64,000 bases of DNA. Origin: Vallitaleaceae bacterium. Its GTDB lineage: Bacteria; Bacillota; Clostridia; Lachnospirales; Vallitaleaceae. The stretch covers positions 1 to 64,000 of the forward strand of contig JANQFZ010000079.1 in NCBI GenBank assembly GCA_028277605.1. The letters run 5' to 3'. Below the pieces are notes generated by a model. The model made no database searches, was not told where the DNA came from, and saw only the letters and a program-made list of their open reading frames with translations. Positions 61,177 through 64,000 of the stretch are shown here, piece by piece (position 1 is the stretch's first letter; each line of letters begins with the position of its first letter). The position numbers and the translations under genes were made by a program.

Positions 61177-61947
61177 TTAGATGTTTTTTGTTTTTAGATA
61201 TTGAATACTTTTTCTAATGCTGTCTAAGGGATTACCTTCACAGGTATCTTTTTCTACTACTAAATAACGAATACCAATTTTATGACATGTATCTAATATT
61301 GAATCCCAGTTTAAATTGCCTGAACCAACATCAGCAAAGGTAGGCTGATCCTCTACAATTGCCATATCTTTTAAGTGAACGATATCTATATGACCACCTA
61401 ATTTATTAAGCCAATCTATAGGGTTACCACCGCCTGCTTGTACCCAATAGGTATCTAACTCAAATTTTACATTCTCAAAATTATCTAGCAAAAGATTTAT
61501 ACCGGTTTGACCATTATATTTTTCAAACTCAAACCTATGATTATGATAGAAAAGTTGTAAACCATGTGTATTGAGTTTGCGGCTTATATCATTACATATT
61601 TTAATAAATTCTGTATATCCACTCTCATTTCTGTAGGATTGCGGCATAGCACCGATACCAACATTGGTACAATTCCATAGCTTATGATACTCGATAATCC
61701 AATCAATATCTTCTTCTAGGTTCTCAAGGCTGGTATGTGTTGAGCAAATATCAAGATTATAGTCTTGGCAGGCTTTTAGATATATGTGTACAAGTTCCTT
61801 AGTAATTTTGCCAACTCCTGCAATTTCTACAGCTTCAAACCCCATGGATTTTACTTCTTTTAATACATTTCTTATCTCTTCTTCTGAACGATTTTCCAAT
61901 AGCTCTCTTAACGAGTAAAGCTGAGCTCCTAAAATGGGTTTTGTCAT
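61177..61947 (-). CDS. TIM-barrel sugar isomerase/epimerase
   Basis: 256 residues of the xylose isomerase-like TIM-barrel family (AP endonuclease 2 superfamily): ILGAQLYSLRELL, GFEAVEIAGV, CSTHTSLENL, LFYHNHRFEF, KFELDTYWVQAGG and VHLKDM, with Glu/Asp/His metal ligands retained. Similar to inosose dehydratase/hexulose epimerase-like proteins; substrate unknown. I start at the ATG at 61947, eight bases after AAGGAG; the GTG at 61956 overlaps it. It is a single gene. Confidence 0.88.
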   Translation of the reverse strand: MTKPILGAQLYSLRELLENRSEEEIRNVLKEVKSMGFEAVEIAGVGKITKELVHIYLKACQDYNLDICSTHTSLENLEEDIDWIIEYHKLWNCTNVGIGAMPQSYRNESGYTEFIKICNDISRKLNTHGLQLFYHNHRFEFEKYNGQTGINLLLDNFENVKFELDTYWVQAGGGNPIDWLNKLGGHIDIVHLKDMAIVEDQPTFADVGSGNLNWDSILDTCHKIGIRYLVVEKDTCEGNPLDSIRKSIQYLKTKNI

Positions 61948-62206
61948 TTGTCTCACTCCTTAAAAATTATAAATTAAGTCTTAAAAACTGCTATTAATTA
62001 GGTTTGTTGATTAATTTATTTCAACCTATATAGTACACTTTCAGTATAGCATATCTTATCTAAATTACCTATATAATTATCTTTTTTTAGTTCCCTAGTT
62101 TTTTATTCTAATTACCGTCATACTTTAAATAATTGAATTATGATAATATACTTCCATTTTTTTCTATATAAATAAGTAACAAAAAAAACCTTAATTTGTT
62201 TTTATG

Positions 62207-62235
62207 TTGAAAAACCTATTAATTAGGAATATAAT
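62207..62235 (+). promoter_or_regulatory. Sigma-A promoter for the GGDEF/EAL gene
   Basis: TTGAAA (62207-62212), 17-bp spacer, perfect TATAAT (62230-62235), 70 bp before the start codon. The rest of 61957-62305 shows no gene. Confidence 0.65.
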
Positions 62236-62305
62236 GGAAATATACTTTTTTCCACTAAATTTCGACACTCTATTCTGCTACATTATTTTTTCTCGGGGGG
62301 ATAGT

Positions 62306-64000
62306 ATGTTTCAATTAATAAGAAAGACAAAATGGCAGTATATATTTTATTTATTATTAACCTTAAGCTGTGTTTTTATCTGCGGTTACACCTATAACAT
62401 CAATGAAAATCCAACACTCATAATTAGCAAATCATACGGAGAGACCTTAGTTAAACATATAGAAAATAATTCAAACAATGATAATAAGAATGTTACAGAT
62501 TTCAGTAATCAAAATGTATCCTTTTATCAAAAATATAAGACCATTATTATAGGACTTTCTATTGTTTATGCTTTATTGTTATTAAGTATTTTGCTATTGC
62601 TAATTAATATTAAAAAAAGAAAAAAGATAGAGATTAGCTTTATTAAGGCAAATAAGGAACTTATAGAAACTTATACTAAGTTAGAAAGTGCTCAGTATGA
62701 TTTGAGTATGCATTATCATGAATTACAAAAAAGCAAAGAGAGATACAGAATTATCTTTGAAGCAACCAATGAGGTTTTATGGGATTACGACATTATATCT
62801 AAAGACATGTATTTTTCCGATAAATGGTATGATATATTTGAAATCAATCAAGAGAACAAGTATAACTTTCGTGCTTATTTAAAACTAATACATAAGGAGG
62901 ATAGAGCATTCATTATTAGTTTTATGAAAAATTTGAAGCATATCAATAAAAATACTTTTGATTTTGAGTTTAGAATCCAAAAAAAGGAGGGAGATTTTTC
63001 GTGGATTTATGCAAAAGGTGTTATCATTCGAGATAAAAATGATAATATCATATCTATGGCAGGATCTTTTTCAAACATTCATGAAAAGAAAAGACAGCAG
63101 GAAAAGATTGAAATGCTGGCTTACTACGATACCTTAACTGGTCTGCCTAATCGATTCCACTTAATAGAACAATTAAATCAGACACTTAACAGTTATAGAC
63201 ATAAACAACACGGTATTAGCGGCGCAGTATTATTGATAGATTTAGATAACTTTAAAGTGATTAATGATACATTTGGTCATGGCGTAGGAGATCTCATTCT
63301 CAGTGAGTTAGGTGAAAGATTAAAAGCGGCAGTTGATGATAAAGTGTTTATTGCAAGACTTAGTGGTGATGAGTTTGTCGTATTGATACGGCATACATAT
63401 AGTAAAGATAAGATCAATAATTATATTGAAAAGATTCAAGCAATTTTTCACAAGCCTGTCGATATAGCTATGAATGTTTTTGATTTAACGACTAGTATAG
63501 GTATTTCTCTCTTTCCTAGCAATGGCGCAACGGTGGATGATATATTAAAAAATGCAGATTTAGCTATGAATAGAGCAAAGGAAATGGGAAGAAACTGCTA
63601 TGTGTTCTATAATAAGTCCATGAATAACGATATCTATGATAAATTGGTGATTCAAAATCAGCTAAGAAAAGCACTGAAGAACAATGAGTTTAAGCTTTAC
63701 TATCAGCCTCAAATTGATATTAAAACGAACAAGATTTATGGTTTGGAGGCTCTAATAAGGTGGAACAGTCCTGAATTTGGTTTTGTTTCTCCTGGAAAGT
63801 TTATAAAAATTGCGGAGGAAATGGGTATTATTGATAAAATTGGAGAGTGGGTTTTGGTTAATGCGTGTCGATTTGCAAAACAAATGAATGAGAAGTATGA
63901 GGCTCCAATAATTATATCTATCAATATTTCAGCTCTACAACTTATGAAAATTGATTTTGTTAATCAAGTTAAACGCATTATACAAGAAGCTAATATTGAA
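62306..64000 (+). CDS. PAS-GGDEF-EAL signalling protein (cut by window end)
   Basis: An open frame from the ATG at 62306 (after CGGGGGGAT) through the window end, at least 565 residues. Order: TM1 (about 9-30), short outside loop (about 31-84), TM2 (about 85-108), coiled linker, PAS domain with W/F-rich PAC (about 150-265: RYRIIFEATNEVLWDYD, DFSWIYAKGVII), GGDEF domain (about 275-440: YYDTLTGLPNR, LLIDLDNFKVINDTFGH) and the start of an EAL domain (FKLYYQPQIDI, GLEALIRW). The GGDEF signature reads SGDEF. It probably makes and/or degrades cyclic di-GMP. Confidence 0.92.
   Translation, partial: MFQLIRKTKWQYIFYLLLTLSCVFICGYTYNINENPTLIISKSYGETLVKHIENNSNNDNKNVTDFSNQNVSFYQKYKTIIIGLSIVYALLLLSILLLLINIKKRKKIEISFIKANKELIETYTKLESAQYDLSMHYHELQKSKERYRIIFEATNEVLWDYDIISKDMYFSDKWYDIFEINQENKYNFRAYLKLIHKEDRAFIISFMKNLKHINKNTFDFEFRIQKKEGDFSWIYAKGVIIRDKNDNIISMAGSFSNIHEKKRQQEKIEMLAYYDTLTGLPNRFHLIEQLNQTLNSYRHKQHGISGAVLLIDLDNFKVINDTFGHGVGDLILSELGERLKAAVDDKVFIARLSGDEFVVLIRHTYSKDKINNYIEKIQAIFHKPVDIAMNVFDLTTSIGISLFPSNGATVDDILKNADLAMNRAKEMGRNCYVFYNKSMNNDIYDKLVIQNQLRKALKNNEFKLYYQPQIDIKTNKIYGLEALIRWNSPEFGFVSPGKFIKIAEEMGIIDKIGEWVLVNACRFAKQMNEKYEAPIIISINISALQLMKIDFVNQVKRIIQEANIE

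Noticed and set aside
1..64000. CRISPR arrays, tRNA/rRNA genes, riboswitches, prophage or insertion-sequence transposases
   Set aside because: I looked for regularly spaced repeats, cloverleaf-type sequences, long leader structures and transposase or integrase motifs and saw none that I could support by eye.

Overview
The window looks like chromosome of a low-GC, Gram-positive, motile, fermentative anaerobe of the class Clostridia. The evidence is the AT-rich codon use and intergenic DNA, strong AGGAGG-type ribosome binding sites, a short flagellin with a sigma-D promoter, YczE-type and DUF1292 proteins, GH65/GH2 sugar genes, and many two-component and ABC systems. Species cannot be fixed from the sequence. 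I see no rRNA, tRNA, CRISPR array, phage or transposase gene.

Layout. 1-3 kb: a divergent membrane-stress cluster, with DUF4178, a DUF4247-like anchored protein and DUF350 leftwards, and a YbjN-like protein plus PspA rightwards. 3-9.5 kb: a DUF3810 membrane metalloprotein, a decayed MFS transporter, a cytosolic CZB-domain chemoreceptor, a flagellin, a broken AraC regulator and a YtcJ-type amidohydrolase. 9.6-15.1 kb: CotH kinase / DUF4956 / VTC operon facing a PhoB-type two-component pair, with a triple TTAACA-type repeat and a long palindrome between them. 15.2-21 kb: small orphan genes (MIF-like tautomerase, HAD phosphatase, YczE protein, Phd-Uma2 fusion, a large secreted protein) and a deletion scar left from an AraC regulator and a GH36-like enzyme.

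21.3-29.2 kb: a phosphorolytic disaccharide system made of a LacI regulator, a GH65 phosphorylase, a sugar-binding lipoprotein, two permeases and beta-phosphoglucomutase, with twin identical LacI-type operators. The transport ATPase is absent and is presumably shared from elsewhere. 29.5-33.6 kb: a MarR-regulated heterodimeric ABC exporter. 33.7-40.3 kb (minus strand): DeoR regulator, iron-type alcohol dehydrogenase, class II aldolase, NhaC-type transporter, MtnA isomerase and MtnK kinase. Together these make a plausible methylthioribose/5-deoxyribose DHAP shunt. 40.9-48.2 kb: ABC transporter, serine hydrolase and a second two-component system, resembling antibiotic sensing/detoxification modules. 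48.5-64 kb: glycerol dehydrogenase, a giant alpha-2-macroglobulin-like protein without the thioester, a short MscS channel, AraC/GH2 beta-galactosidase pair, HAD-IB phosphatase, His-rich DUF1292 protein, thioesterase, TIM-barrel isomerase, and a PAS-GGDEF-EAL protein cut by the window end.

The most unexpected non-coding feature is a family of short palindromic elements (three copies, 56-109 bp, sharing termini GTCAAGG...CTTTCTGT). Two inverted copies bracket the beta-phosphoglucomutase gene, and one appears to supply the -35 box of the MarR-ABC promoter. No wholly new system is proven. The best candidates for follow-up are the methylthioribose/5-deoxyribose cluster, the palindromic element family, and the CotH-DUF4956-VTC operon with its predicted response-regulator operator.
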